From an uncultured Phycisphaerales bacterium (GTDB lineage Bacteria; Planctomycetota; Phycisphaerae; Phycisphaerales; UBA1924), in the NCBI GenBank assembly GCA_937871415.1, contig CALMQD010000593.1, forward strand, positions 1-5,214: a stretch of 5,214 bases of DNA, written 5' to 3'. Position 1 is the stretch's first letter; every line of letters begins with the position of its first letter. Of the stretch, positions 1 to 4,830 are shown piece after piece. Both the position numbers and the translations under genes were made by a program. The notes beneath the pieces were generated by a model. It did no database searches. It was not told where the DNA came from and was given only the letters and a program-made list of their open reading frames with translations.

Positions 1-632
1 CGGCCGCCGCCCGGGCCGCCGCGACCGCCGCGACCACCGCGGCGTTCGTTGCCCAGCGTGTTGACGGGGCCCTTGGCCTTCTCGCCGCTGGTCTTGGAGG
101 GCATGAACGCCTTGCCGCGTTCGATCTTGTCCTCGATGAGCGTGCGCTCCAGCGAGAGTCCGCGGAGCGAGGCGATCGTCTCGGCCTGGCGGATCTGCTC
201 GAGCGCCTCGAAGGCCGCCTTGATCGTGTTGCGCGCGTTCGTCGAGCCGTAGCACTTGGTCAGGCAGTCCTTGATGCCCGCCATGTCGAGCACGGCGCGG
301 ACGACGGTGCCGGCGACGACGCCGGTGCCGGGCGCGGCGGGGATCAACTTCACCTGGGCCGAGCTGAAGCGCCCGAGCACCTCGTGGTTGATCGTCGTGC
401 CGATGCGGTTGATCCGCATCATGCTCCGCTTGGCGTACTTCTGCGCCTTATCGATGGCGTTGGGCACTTCGTTGCTCTTGGCATAGCCATAGCCCACCTG
501 ACCGTTCCGGTCGCCGACGACCACGAGCGCGCCGAAGCTGAAGCGCCGGCCGCCCTTCACGGTCGCCGCCGTCCGGTACACACCGATCGTTGTGGACTCG
601 ATACTCGAAGATTCGTCGATCATCTCTGCCAT
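1..632 (-). CDS. rpsE: 30S ribosomal protein S5 (3'-truncated by window edge)
   Basis: S5 is a small-subunit protein near the mRNA entry and decoding region that contributes to translational accuracy. The visible 210 codons have no stop and leave the window at position 1. The N-terminal double-stranded-RNA-binding-like domain starts near residue 20, with the VKGGRRFSF loop at 25-33 and VVVGDRNGQVGYGYAKSNEV at 37-56. The C-terminal domain carries PGTGVVAGTVVRAVLDMAG (101-119) and YGSTNARN (128-135). The E. coli protein is 167 residues and would end near residue 170 here. The rest is a charged linker followed by a Gly/Arg-rich tail (197-210 and beyond, RRGGRGGRGGPGGG). I chose the ATG at 630-632; an in-frame ATG at codon 4 is a possible alternative. 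The upstream region has only a weak AGAAG-like purine stretch. The gene follows L18 after 57 nt, the standard order. The family call is certain; the true C-terminus is unseen. Confidence 0.97.
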   Translation of the reverse strand, partial: MAEMIDESSSIESTTIGVYRTAATVKGGRRFSFGALVVVGDRNGQVGYGYAKSNEVPNAIDKAQKYAKRSMMRINRIGTTINHEVLGRFSSAQVKLIPAAPGTGVVAGTVVRAVLDMAGIKDCLTKCYGSTNARNTIKAAFEALEQIRQAETIASLRGLSLERTLIEDKIERGKAFMPSKTSGEKAKGPVNTLGNERRGGRGGRGGPGGG

Positions 633-689
633 GGTCGTTCTTCTTTCCCTGCCTTGGTGCCTCGATGCCTGCTGCCCGGTGCCCGTGCG

Positions 690-1052
690 TTAGAACTTCA
701 GCCCCGCCTCGCGTGCGGCGTCGGCCAGGGCCTTGACGCGCCCGTGGTACTTGAACCCGCCGCGGTCGAAGCACACCGCGGTGACGCCGGCCTTGGCCGC
801 ACGCTCCGCGATCGCCTTGCCGATAGCCGCGGCGCTCTTGGCGTTGCCGGTCTTGTCGCTCTTGAGACCCTTCTCGGTGCTCGACGCCGACGCGAGCGTC
901 TTGCCCGCCATGTCGTCGATCACCTGCACGCTGATGTGCTTGAGCGACTTGTACACCGCCATGCGAGGCCGACCCGGCGTCCCGACCAACGAGCCGCGGA
1001 TCGACTTGTGCCGACGGATACGCCGCGTGACTTTGTGCTTGTTCTTGTCCAT
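690..1052 (-). CDS. rplR: 50S ribosomal protein L18
   Basis: L18 binds 5S rRNA and, with L5, helps attach it to the large subunit in the central protuberance. The 120-residue product is of normal bacterial length (about 117-120). It has a basic N-terminus with [11 protein letters not shown] (residues 10-20), then [23 protein letters not shown] (25-47 in total). The C-terminus is the family hallmark: [20 protein letters not shown] (95-114) and then EAGLKF. The start is the ATG at 1050-1052 and the stop is TAA at 690-692. No Shine-Dalgarno sequence is visible within 15 nt of the start; instead AGTCGAGTC ends 2 nt before the ATG. The gene lies between L6 (90-nt spacer) and S5 (57-nt spacer) in the usual spc order. 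The identification is very secure. Confidence 0.98.
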   Translation of the reverse strand: MDKNKHKVTRRIRRHKSIRGSLVGTPGRPRMAVYKSLKHISVQVIDDMAGKTLASASSTEKGLKSDKTGNAKSAAAIGKAIAERAAKAGVTAVCFDRGGFKYHGRVKALADAAREAGLKF

Positions 1053-1142
1053 GTGACTCGACTGCTTTCTGCCTGCGTGCCTTGGCGCGACCGACCGTTC
1101 TGTGTTGCTCTTCCCGGATCCCGAAGGGTTGTCCCGTCAGGA

Positions 1143-1694
1143 TCAACCGCCGAACTGCTTGCCCTGCTTGCGCTTGAGCACTTCTTCCTTGTACTTGACG
1201 CCCTTGCCGTTGTACGGCTCGGGCTTACGGCGGGCCCGCATCTGGGCGGCGAACTCGCCGACCATCCGCTTGTCCGCGCCCTTGATCGTGACGAACTGCT
1301 TGTCGACGGTCACGTCGAGCCCCTGGGGGATCGGCATGATGATCGGGTTCGCGAAGCCGAGGGTCATCTTCAGGTTCTTGCCCTGGACCGCCGCGGTCCA
1401 GCCGACGCCGACGACCTCCATCGAACGCTCGTAACCCTTCGTGACGCCCTCGATCATGTTGTTGATCAGAGCGCGGGTGGTGCCCCAGTCCGCGCGGGCC
1501 TGGCGGTTCTCTTCGGTCACGCCGTCGAGCGAAACTTCGATCAGCTTGTCGGCTTCCTTGACCGAGACCTTGATGTTCTCGGGGAGCGGCATCGAGAGGC
1601 TCGTCTTGGCCCCCTGGATCGTCATCTTCCTCCCCCCGCCCCACGCCTTGACGCCGGCGGGGATCGTGATGGGTTTGCGTCCGATTCGCGACAT
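1143..1694 (-). CDS. rplF: 50S ribosomal protein L6
   Basis: L6 is a two-domain large-subunit protein near the factor-binding site and the sarcin-ricin loop. The product is 183 residues, close to the usual 175-185. It begins MSRIGRKPITIPAGVK. The first repeat domain covers roughly residues 8-82 and the second roughly 83-165. Family landmarks are WGTTRALINNMIEGVTKGYE (70-89), VVGVGWTAAVQG (94-105), LGFANP (112-117), IKGADKRMVGEFAA (137-150) and the C-terminal signature PEPYNGKGVKY (158-168). Residues 18-22 (WGGGR) form a short Gly-rich turn encoded by an extremely G-rich stretch of transcript. The stop is TGA at 1143-1145. The start is backed by a strong AAGGAG ribosome-binding site 8 nt upstream. 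The 128-nt spacer from S8 contains a GC-rich inverted repeat. Confidence 0.98.
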   Translation of the reverse strand: MSRIGRKPITIPAGVKAWGGGRKMTIQGAKTSLSMPLPENIKVSVKEADKLIEVSLDGVTEENRQARADWGTTRALINNMIEGVTKGYERSMEVVGVGWTAAVQGKNLKMTLGFANPIIMPIPQGLDVTVDKQFVTIKGADKRMVGEFAAQMRARRKPEPYNGKGVKYKEEVLKRKQGKQFGG

Positions 1695-1702
1695 GACTTC
1701 CG

Positions 1703-1709
1703 CTCCTTC
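1703..1709 (-). promoter_or_regulatory. Shine-Dalgarno site for L6
   Basis: The minus strand reads GAAGGAG, followed by an 8-nt spacer to the L6 ATG. This is the clearest ribosome-binding site in the window and fixes the L6 start. A GC-rich inverted repeat (1722-1746) ends 12 nt before it. Confidence 0.85.
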
Positions 1710-1721
1710 GTCTCTTGCTCA

Positions 1722-1746
1722 CGCCGGGCTTTTCGATCTCCCGGCG
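1722..1746 (-). repeat. Inverted repeat (7-bp stem) upstream of L6
   Basis: CGCCGGG (1722-1728) and CCCGGCG (1740-1746) form a perfect 7-bp stem with an 11-nt loop in the S8-L6 spacer. No T-run follows in the transcription direction, so it is not an intrinsic terminator. It may be a leader hairpin for L6 or a chance pairing in GC-rich DNA; the sequence alone cannot decide. Confidence 0.4.
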
Positions 1747-1822
1747 GCTTCAACGTTCGTTCCGATCCTTCAACACCGACCGGCCGTTCACAGCCGATCG
1801 TTCTACCGGCCCTCAGCCCTAC

Positions 1823-2221
1823 TCACGACACCGTGCACAGCAGTTCGCCGCCGACGCGCTCGACGCGCGCCTTGCGGTCGCTCATCACCCCCCGCGAGGT
1901 CGAGATCACGCAGATGCCCAGGCCCTGCAGCGGACGCGGCAGGCCTTCGACACCGCGGTACACGCGCCGGCCGGGCTTGCTCTCGCGCTCCAGCGCGTGC
2001 AGGATCTGCTCGCCGCGCGGGCCGTACTTGAGCTGCACCTTGATCTGCCCGCTCCGCCCGTCTTCGACGACGTCGAAGCCGTTGATGTAGCCCTCGTCCT
2101 TGAGCACCTGGGCGATGCCGCGGCACACCTTCGTGTTCAGGCACGACACGGTCTTGGACCGGTTGCGCGAGGCGTTCCGGATGCGGGTCAGCATGTCGGC
2201 GATCGGATCGTTGACTGCCAT
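1823..2221 (-). CDS. rpsH: 30S ribosomal protein S8
   Basis: S8 is a primary 16S rRNA-binding protein of the 30S platform. In E. coli it also represses its own operon by binding spc mRNA near the L5 start. The product is 132 residues (E. coli 130). It opens with AVNDPIADMLTRIRNASRNR (2-21), the conserved N-terminal domain. The C-terminal rRNA-binding signature is GLGICVISTSRGVMSDRKAR (100-119), followed by VGGELLCTVS. The last residue is Ser where many homologues end in Trp or Ala. The frame is open upstream to an alternative start at 2266, but family alignment places the start at MAVNDPIADM, the ATG at 2219-2221. Only a weak GAG-type purine stretch lies 8 nt upstream. The stop is TGA at 1823-1825. 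A 132-nt spacer separates S8 from S14. Confidence 0.97.
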   Translation of the reverse strand: MAVNDPIADMLTRIRNASRNRSKTVSCLNTKVCRGIAQVLKDEGYINGFDVVEDGRSGQIKVQLKYGPRGEQILHALERESKPGRRVYRGVEGLPRPLQGLGICVISTSRGVMSDRKARVERVGGELLCTVS

Positions 2222-2281
2222 CGACAATTCTCGTTTCTTGGCCTGCGTTTCGTTCGACTCGAACACTCTTCCAACTTCGGC

Positions 2282-2298
2282 CGCCGGATTGCCCGGCG
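2282..2298 (-). repeat. Inverted repeat (6-bp stem) in S14-S8 spacer
   Basis: CGCCGG (2282-2287) and CCGGCG (2293-2298) pair perfectly around a 5-nt loop. The repeat overlaps the last G-run of the predicted G-quadruplex (2292-2314), so the two structures would exclude each other in the transcript. It lies about 60 nt before the S8 start. No T-tract follows. Confidence 0.4.
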
Positions 2299-2314
2299 AC
2301 CCGCCCCATCCCCC
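2292..2314 (-). other. Predicted RNA G-quadruplex motif in S14-S8 spacer
   Basis: Read on the transcript (minus) strand, four G-runs of 5, 4, 3 and 3 occur at 2314-2310, 2307-2304, 2302-2300 and 2294-2292. The loops between them are 2, 1 and 5 nt. This satisfies the usual pattern of four runs of at least three G with loops of 1-7 nt. The motif lies about 40 nt after the S14 stop and about 70 nt before the S8 start. Whether it folds or has any role is unknown, and GC-rich genomes produce such motifs by chance. Confidence 0.5.
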
Positions 2315-2327
2315 TGCTTCTGCACCC

Positions 2328-2347
2328 CGCGGCGATCGACCGCCGCG
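2328..2347 (-). repeat. Inverted repeat (7-bp stem) just after S14 stop
   Basis: CGCGGCG (2328-2334) and CGCCGCG (2341-2347) form a perfect all-G/C 7-bp stem with a 6-nt loop. It begins 6 nt beyond the S14 stop codon. The bases that follow in transcription are G-rich with no T-run, so it is not a rho-independent terminator. It could stabilise the mRNA 3' of S14 or be incidental. Confidence 0.45.
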
Positions 2348-2353
2348 AGAGAC

Positions 2354-2539
2354 TTACCAGCTGCTCTTGCGCATCCCGGGGATTTTGCCCTCGAGCGCGA
2401 GCTTCCGGAGCATGATGCGGCTGATGCGGAACTTGCGGTACACGCCGCGCGCCCGACCTGTCAGCTCACACCGACGAACCGTCCGCGTCGAGAACTTCGG
2501 CTTGCGATTCGCCCGCGCGACCTGTGCCTTCGTTGCCAT
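2354..2539 (-). CDS. rpsN: 30S ribosomal protein S14, short form lacking most zinc ligands
   Basis: S14 is a 30S head protein that packs against 16S rRNA near S3, S10 and S19. The product is 61 residues, exactly the length of the short zinc-binding (type Z) form. It is conserved throughout, with KPKFSTR (13-19), VYRKF (33-37) and the C-terminus [11 protein letters not shown] (51-61). In type Z S14, Cys 24, 27, 40 and 43 bind zinc. Here only C24 remains; the other three positions are Thr27, Ser40 and Met43. The pattern CxxTGR and ISRI resembles the zinc-free S14 family (such as the 101-residue E. coli protein), but without the N-terminal extra segment of long forms. The start is the ATG at 2537-2539, with GGAG 10 nt upstream. 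The stop is TAA at 2354-2356. It sits between L5 and S8 as usual. Confidence 0.97.
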   Translation of the reverse strand: MATKAQVARANRKPKFSTRTVRRCELTGRARGVYRKFRISRIMLRKLALEGKIPGMRKSSW

Positions 2540-2546
2540 ACGTCCA

Positions 2547-2553
2547 CTTCTCC
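2547..2553 (-). promoter_or_regulatory. Shine-Dalgarno site for S14
   Basis: The minus strand reads GGAGAAG. The GGAG core lies 10 nt before the S14 ATG, an acceptable if slightly long spacing. It supports the chosen start. Confidence 0.65.
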
Positions 2554-2572
2554 GCTGTTCGTGTCCCCTGTC

Positions 2573-2614
2573 CTCTCCGCTCTGGAGAGCCGCCGGGCTT
2601 CGCCCGACGCAGAG
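2573..2614 (-). repeat. Overlapping inverted repeats upstream of S14
   Basis: Two pairings compete for the same bases. CTCTCC (2573-2578) pairs with GGAGAG (2584-2589) around a 5-nt loop. CTCTG (2580-2584) pairs with CAGAG (2610-2614), enclosing a further stem CGGGC/GCCCG (2594-2598 with 2602-2606) with a 3-nt loop. Base 2584 is shared, and the loop of the first stem supplies most of the 5' arm of the other, so the outer and small stems exclude each other. The structures lie about 20 nt upstream of the S14 ribosome-binding site. A role in controlling S14 translation is possible but not shown. Confidence 0.35.
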
Positions 2615-2640
2615 GTCTGCCTGCCGTCCGCTTTCGTTCC

Positions 2641-2658
2641 CGGGATCCCTCGATCCCG
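2641..2658 (-). repeat. Inverted repeat (7-bp stem) after L5 stop
   Basis: CGGGATC (2641-2647) and GATCCCG (2652-2658) form a perfect 7-bp stem with a 4-nt loop. It begins 22 nt beyond the L5 stop codon. The downstream bases on the transcript are purine-rich, not T-rich, so intrinsic termination is unlikely. Confidence 0.45.
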
Positions 2659-2680
2659 CGCTTGCTCCCTCGACGCCTGA

Positions 2681-3340
2681 TTACGCCGCCTTCTCCGCCT
2701 TCTTCTCGTCCTTCTGGAAGGGCATGCCCAGTTCCGCGAGGAAGAAGCGGCTCAACTCGGGGTTCGAGCGATCGAAGACGAGGTTGATGTTCATGCCGTG
2801 GGTGAAGGTCACCTCGGCCATGTTGATCTCCGGGAACACGCCCTGCTCCGTGAGCCCCATCGAGTAGTTGCCCTGCTTGTCGAACGCCTTGGCGCTGAGG
2901 CCTCGGAAGTCCTTGATACGCGGCGTCGCCAGGTTGATCAGGCGGTCCAGGAAGTGCCACATGTGCTCGCGCCGGAGCGTGACCATCGCGGCCACCTCGA
3001 ACCCCGCGCGGAGTTTGAAGTTCGACACGCTCTTCTTGGCCTTGATGACCACCGGCTTCTGGCCCGTGATCTTCGTGATCGTGTCGATCGCCGTCTGGCG
3101 CACGTTCGGCGGGAGCTTGGTCCCTTCCAGGTGACGCCCGAGGTTCACGTTGATCACGATCGACCGAAGGCGCGGACGCTCCATCGGGTTCTTCAGCCCG
3201 AACTTCTCGGCGATCGCCTTCGACACTTCCGTGTCGGCCTTCACCTTCAGGCGCGGCGGCGTCCGGGGGCCGGAGTCCTGCTCCGGCGCCGCCTCCGCCT
3301 TCCCACCCTTCTTCGGCTTGCTCGTCGTGTCCTTGGCCAT
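2681..3340 (-). CDS. rplE: 50S ribosomal protein L5, with N- and C-terminal extensions
   Basis: L5 binds 5S rRNA and sits in the central protuberance, where it contacts the P-site tRNA and the 30S head. The product is 219 residues, against about 179 in E. coli. The core runs from about residue 30 to 210. Landmarks are IVINVNLG (61-68), ITGQKPVVIKAKKSVSNFKL (91-110), VTLRREHMWHFLDRLI (120-135), PRIKDFRGLSAKAFDKQGNY (140-159) and FPEI (169-172). The first ~28 residues form a Lys/Ala/Pro-rich extension absent from E. coli L5, and a short DEKKAEKAA tail ends the protein. The ATG at 3338-3340 is preceded by AGAGG at 10 nt. The stop is TAA at 2681-2683. L24 lies 104 nt upstream and S14 141 nt downstream, the widest spacer in the window. 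Confidence 0.97.
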   Translation of the reverse strand: MAKDTTSKPKKGGKAEAAPEQDSGPRTPPRLKVKADTEVSKAIAEKFGLKNPMERPRLRSIVINVNLGRHLEGTKLPPNVRQTAIDTITKITGQKPVVIKAKKSVSNFKLRAGFEVAAMVTLRREHMWHFLDRLINLATPRIKDFRGLSAKAFDKQGNYSMGLTEQGVFPEINMAEVTFTHGMNINLVFDRSNPELSRFFLAELGMPFQKDEKKAEKAA

Positions 3341-3342
3341 GA

Positions 3343-3355
3343 TCCTTGAACCTCT
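3343..3355 (-). promoter_or_regulatory. Shine-Dalgarno region for L5
   Basis: The minus strand shows AGAGG (3355-3351), 10 nt before the ATG, and AAGGA (3347-3343), only 2 nt before it. AGAGG is the better-placed candidate. Confidence 0.55.
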
Positions 3356-3359
3356 TAGC

Positions 3360-3373
3360 CGCCGCTGTCGGCG
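3360..3373 (-). repeat. Short hairpin just upstream of the L5 ribosome-binding site
   Basis: CGCCG (3360-3364) and CGGCG (3369-3373) pair around a 4-nt loop, ending 4 nt before the AGAGG ribosome-binding site of L5. In E. coli the S8 repressor site lies at this L24-L5 junction. The similarity here is positional only; I do not recognise the S8-binding core, and a 5-bp stem is expected by chance in DNA this GC-rich. Confidence 0.25.
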
Positions 3374-3444
3374 TGAATCGAACCGTCCGTCCCGCTCCGC
3401 CCGCCCCTCGGATACACCGCTCCGACCGACCCGCAGGGCCGGCC

Positions 3445-3828
3445 TTACTTCCTGGCCCCCGCCTTCTTCGCGCCGCCCTTGCCGCCGGCGGACTTCTTCG
3501 CGTCGGCCCCGCGGACGACGCCCAGCTCCTGGCCGTTGCTCGCGGCGACGCGCACCTTGGTCCCGTCGGACTTGGTGACGAACCGCACGCGGGTGGCCTT
3601 GCCGTCGACGACCGGCGAGACGTTGGAGATGTGGATGCCCGCCTCCTTGGTCACGATCCCGCCCTGGGGGTTGACCCGCGTGGGCTTGATGTGCTTGGTA
3701 CGGAGGTTGAGCCCCTTGATGAACACCCGGTCGTTCTTGGTGTCCACGCGCATGATCGTGCCGGTCTTCCCGCGGTGCGAGCCGCTGGTCACGATCACCA
3801 CATCACCTGTTCGCACGTGCCTTGCCAT
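3445..3828 (-). CDS. rplX: 50S ribosomal protein L24
   Basis: L24 is an assembly-initiator protein that binds the 5' domain of 23S rRNA near the exit tunnel. The product is 127 residues (E. coli 104). The KOW motif occupies about residues 4-31 (GDVVIVTSGSHRGKTGTIMR at 8-27). It is followed by the conserved FIKGLNLRTKHIKP (36-49), QGGIVTKEAGIHISNV (55-70) and a family-like strand region to about residue 97. From about residue 106 the chain is a Lys/Ala/Gly-rich tail (KKSAGGKGGAKKAGARK at 111-127). The frame is open further upstream to 3900, but MARHVRTGD matches the family start. The ATG at 3826-3828 has AAGGA 9 nt upstream, and that site overlaps the region of an earlier in-frame ATG. The stop is TAA at 3445-3447. 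Confidence 0.97.
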   Translation of the reverse strand: MARHVRTGDVVIVTSGSHRGKTGTIMRVDTKNDRVFIKGLNLRTKHIKPTRVNPQGGIVTKEAGIHISNVSPVVDGKATRVRFVTKSDGTKVRVAASNGQELGVVRGADAKKSAGGKGGAKKAGARK

Positions 3829-3837
3829 CTGCCGTCG

Positions 3838-3842
3838 TCCTT
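3838..3842 (-). promoter_or_regulatory. Shine-Dalgarno site for L24 (decides the start)
   Basis: The minus strand reads AAGGA with a 9-nt spacer to the ATG at 3826-3828. It favours this start over the in-frame ATG six codons upstream, which lies beside the site itself. Confidence 0.75.
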
Positions 3843-3899
3843 CCATCGCCGCGGGCGAAACTCCCGGGGCCGCTTGTTCACTTCTTCCTGTCCGCGCCA

Positions 3900-3939
3900 A
3901 CGGTCGTCCCGCCGGCGCCGTCCCGATCCAGCCGACCGT
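3900..3939 (-). repeat. Long-loop inverted repeat after L14 stop
   Basis: ACGGTCG (3900-3906) and CGACCGT (3933-3939) are perfect 7-base inverted copies separated by 26 nt, beginning 3 nt after the L14 stop codon. The enclosed region contains the palindrome CGGCGCCG. The long loop makes a chance origin plausible. Confidence 0.3.
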
Positions 3940-3942
3940 CGC

Positions 3943-4329
3943 TCACACCACTTCCGGCGCCAGCGAAACGATCTTCATGTAGTTCTTGTCGCGCAGTTCG
4001 CGGGCGACGGGCCCGAAGATGCGCGTGCCCTTGGGGTTCCCGTCGTCCTGGATCAGCACCACCGCGTTGGCGTCGAACTTCACGTACGAGCCGTCGGCGC
4101 GGCGCTGGGACTTGGTCGTGCGGACCACGACCGCCTTGCTCTTGTCGCCGGCCTTCACGTCCGAGCCGGGCAGCGCTTTCTTGATCGACACCAGCACGCG
4201 GTCGCCCACGCCCGCCATGCGGCGCGTGAACTTCCCGCTCGCGGTCGAGCCGCCGTACACGCGGATGACGTACGCGATCTTCGCGCCTGAGTTGTCCGCC
4301 ACTTCACACCGGGTTTCTTGCTGCAGCAT
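3943..4329 (-). CDS. rplN: 50S ribosomal protein L14
   Basis: L14 is a highly conserved large-subunit protein at the subunit interface that contacts 16S rRNA and pairs with L19. The product is 128 residues, against 122-123 usually. It starts [17 protein letters not shown] (1-17). RVYGGS (23-28) and [14 protein letters not shown] (39-52) follow. Next come KAVVVRT (65-71) and [15 protein letters not shown] (79-93). The C-terminus is the family signature [20 protein letters not shown] (101-120) and VSLAPEVV. A 5-6-residue insertion (TASGKF, 29-34) lies between GGS and the RR-AGVGD segment relative to E. coli and explains the extra length. The start is the ATG at 4327-4329; no Shine-Dalgarno sequence is evident, only AGTCGAGTC ending 5 nt before it. 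The stop is TGA at 3943-3945. Confidence 0.98.
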   Translation of the reverse strand: MLQQETRCEVADNSGAKIAYVIRVYGGSTASGKFTRRMAGVGDRVLVSIKKALPGSDVKAGDKSKAVVVRTTKSQRRADGSYVKFDANAVVLIQDDGNPKGTRIFGPVARELRDKNYMKIVSLAPEVV

Positions 4330-4345
4330 GGCTCGACTCGACTCT

Positions 4346-4359
4346 GCCCGCGACCGGGC
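4346..4359 (-). repeat. Short hairpin upstream of L14
   Basis: GCCCG (4346-4350) and CGGGC (4355-4359) pair around a 4-nt loop. The stem ends 16 nt before the L14 ATG. It is short enough to be chance. Confidence 0.25.
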
Positions 4360-4419
4360 GATTGCGATTACCTGGACTCATCCCCCCACCACCGACCGCC
4401 CCTCCCCGGAGCGTGCCGC

Positions 4420-4752
4420 TCAGGCCTCGGTCCGGATCAACTCCACGCGGTTGCCCCGCTCAACGACCCGCACCAGACGCCAGCGCTTGGTCCTGGACAT
4501 CGGGCGGCACTGCGCGATCTCGACGGTGTCGCCGAGCTTCGAGTCGTTCGCCTCGTCGTGCACGTGCAGGATCGTGCGGCGGGAGACGTACTTGCCGTAC
4601 TTGGGGTGCATCGCCTTGAACGACACGACCACCTTCCGGGTCTTGTTCCGCTTGTCGGACTCGACCACGCCCACCTTGGTCGCCTTCGCCTTCTCGGGCG
4701 TCCGGGGGGCCTGGGGCTTCTTGCTCGGGCTATTGCTGGTGCTCTTGGCCAT
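4420..4752 (-). CDS. rpsQ: 30S ribosomal protein S17, N-terminally extended
   Basis: S17 is an OB-fold primary 16S rRNA-binding protein of the 30S body. The product is 110 residues, against 84 in E. coli. The core begins near residue 25 with KVGVVESDKRNKTRKVVV (26-43), then HPKYGKYVSRRTILHVHDEA (49-68), the signature GDTVEIAQCRPMS (74-86) and TKRWRLVRVVE (88-98). The first ~24 residues are a Ser/Lys/Pro/Ala-rich extension of low complexity. The start is taken as the ATG at 4750-4752. The frame continues upstream to a TTG at 4795-4797, which would add 15 residues of no family similarity. No clear Shine-Dalgarno sequence precedes the ATG. The stop is TGA at 4420-4422. L29 lies 79 nt upstream and L14 90 nt downstream. 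Confidence 0.96.
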   Translation of the reverse strand: MAKSTSNSPSKKPQAPRTPEKAKATKVGVVESDKRNKTRKVVVSFKAMHPKYGKYVSRRTILHVHDEANDSKLGDTVEIAQCRPMSRTKRWRLVRVVERGNRVELIRTEA

Positions 4753-4817
4753 GTTCGTTTCTGCGTTCGTGTGCTTGCGATCCGACCTTCGGTTCAACGT
4801 TCCCCCGCCGATCCATC

Positions 4818-4830
4818 CCGCTCACAGCGG
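4818..4830 (-). repeat. Small hairpin directly after L29 stop
   Basis: CCGCT (4818-4822) and AGCGG (4826-4830) pair around a 3-nt loop, 1 nt beyond the L29 stop codon. There is no T-tract. A 5-bp stem is weak evidence on its own. Confidence 0.25.

Noticed and set aside
384..2090. A 568-residue open frame on the plus strand, antisense to S5, L18, L6 and part of S8.
   Set aside because: It runs opposite well-conserved ribosomal genes, its translation is Arg/Leu/Ala/Asp-rich with no recognisable domain, and long antisense open frames are expected when codons have strong G/C third positions.
2222..2266. An S8 start at 2266, adding 15 residues.
   Set aside because: The added segment has no family similarity, and MAVNDPIADM is the standard S8 N-terminus.
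2328..2347. An intrinsic terminator between S14 and S8.
   Set aside because: The stem is good but the transcript downstream is G-rich with no T-run, and the operon continues with S8.
3829..3900. An L24 start at 3900, adding 24 residues.
   Set aside because: The L24 family begins at the KOW motif, and AAGGA is ideally placed for the ATG at 3826-3828.
4753..4797. A TTG start for S17 at 4797.
   Set aside because: It would add unsupported residues; the ATG MAK start is commoner, though the absence of a good ribosome-binding site leaves slight doubt.
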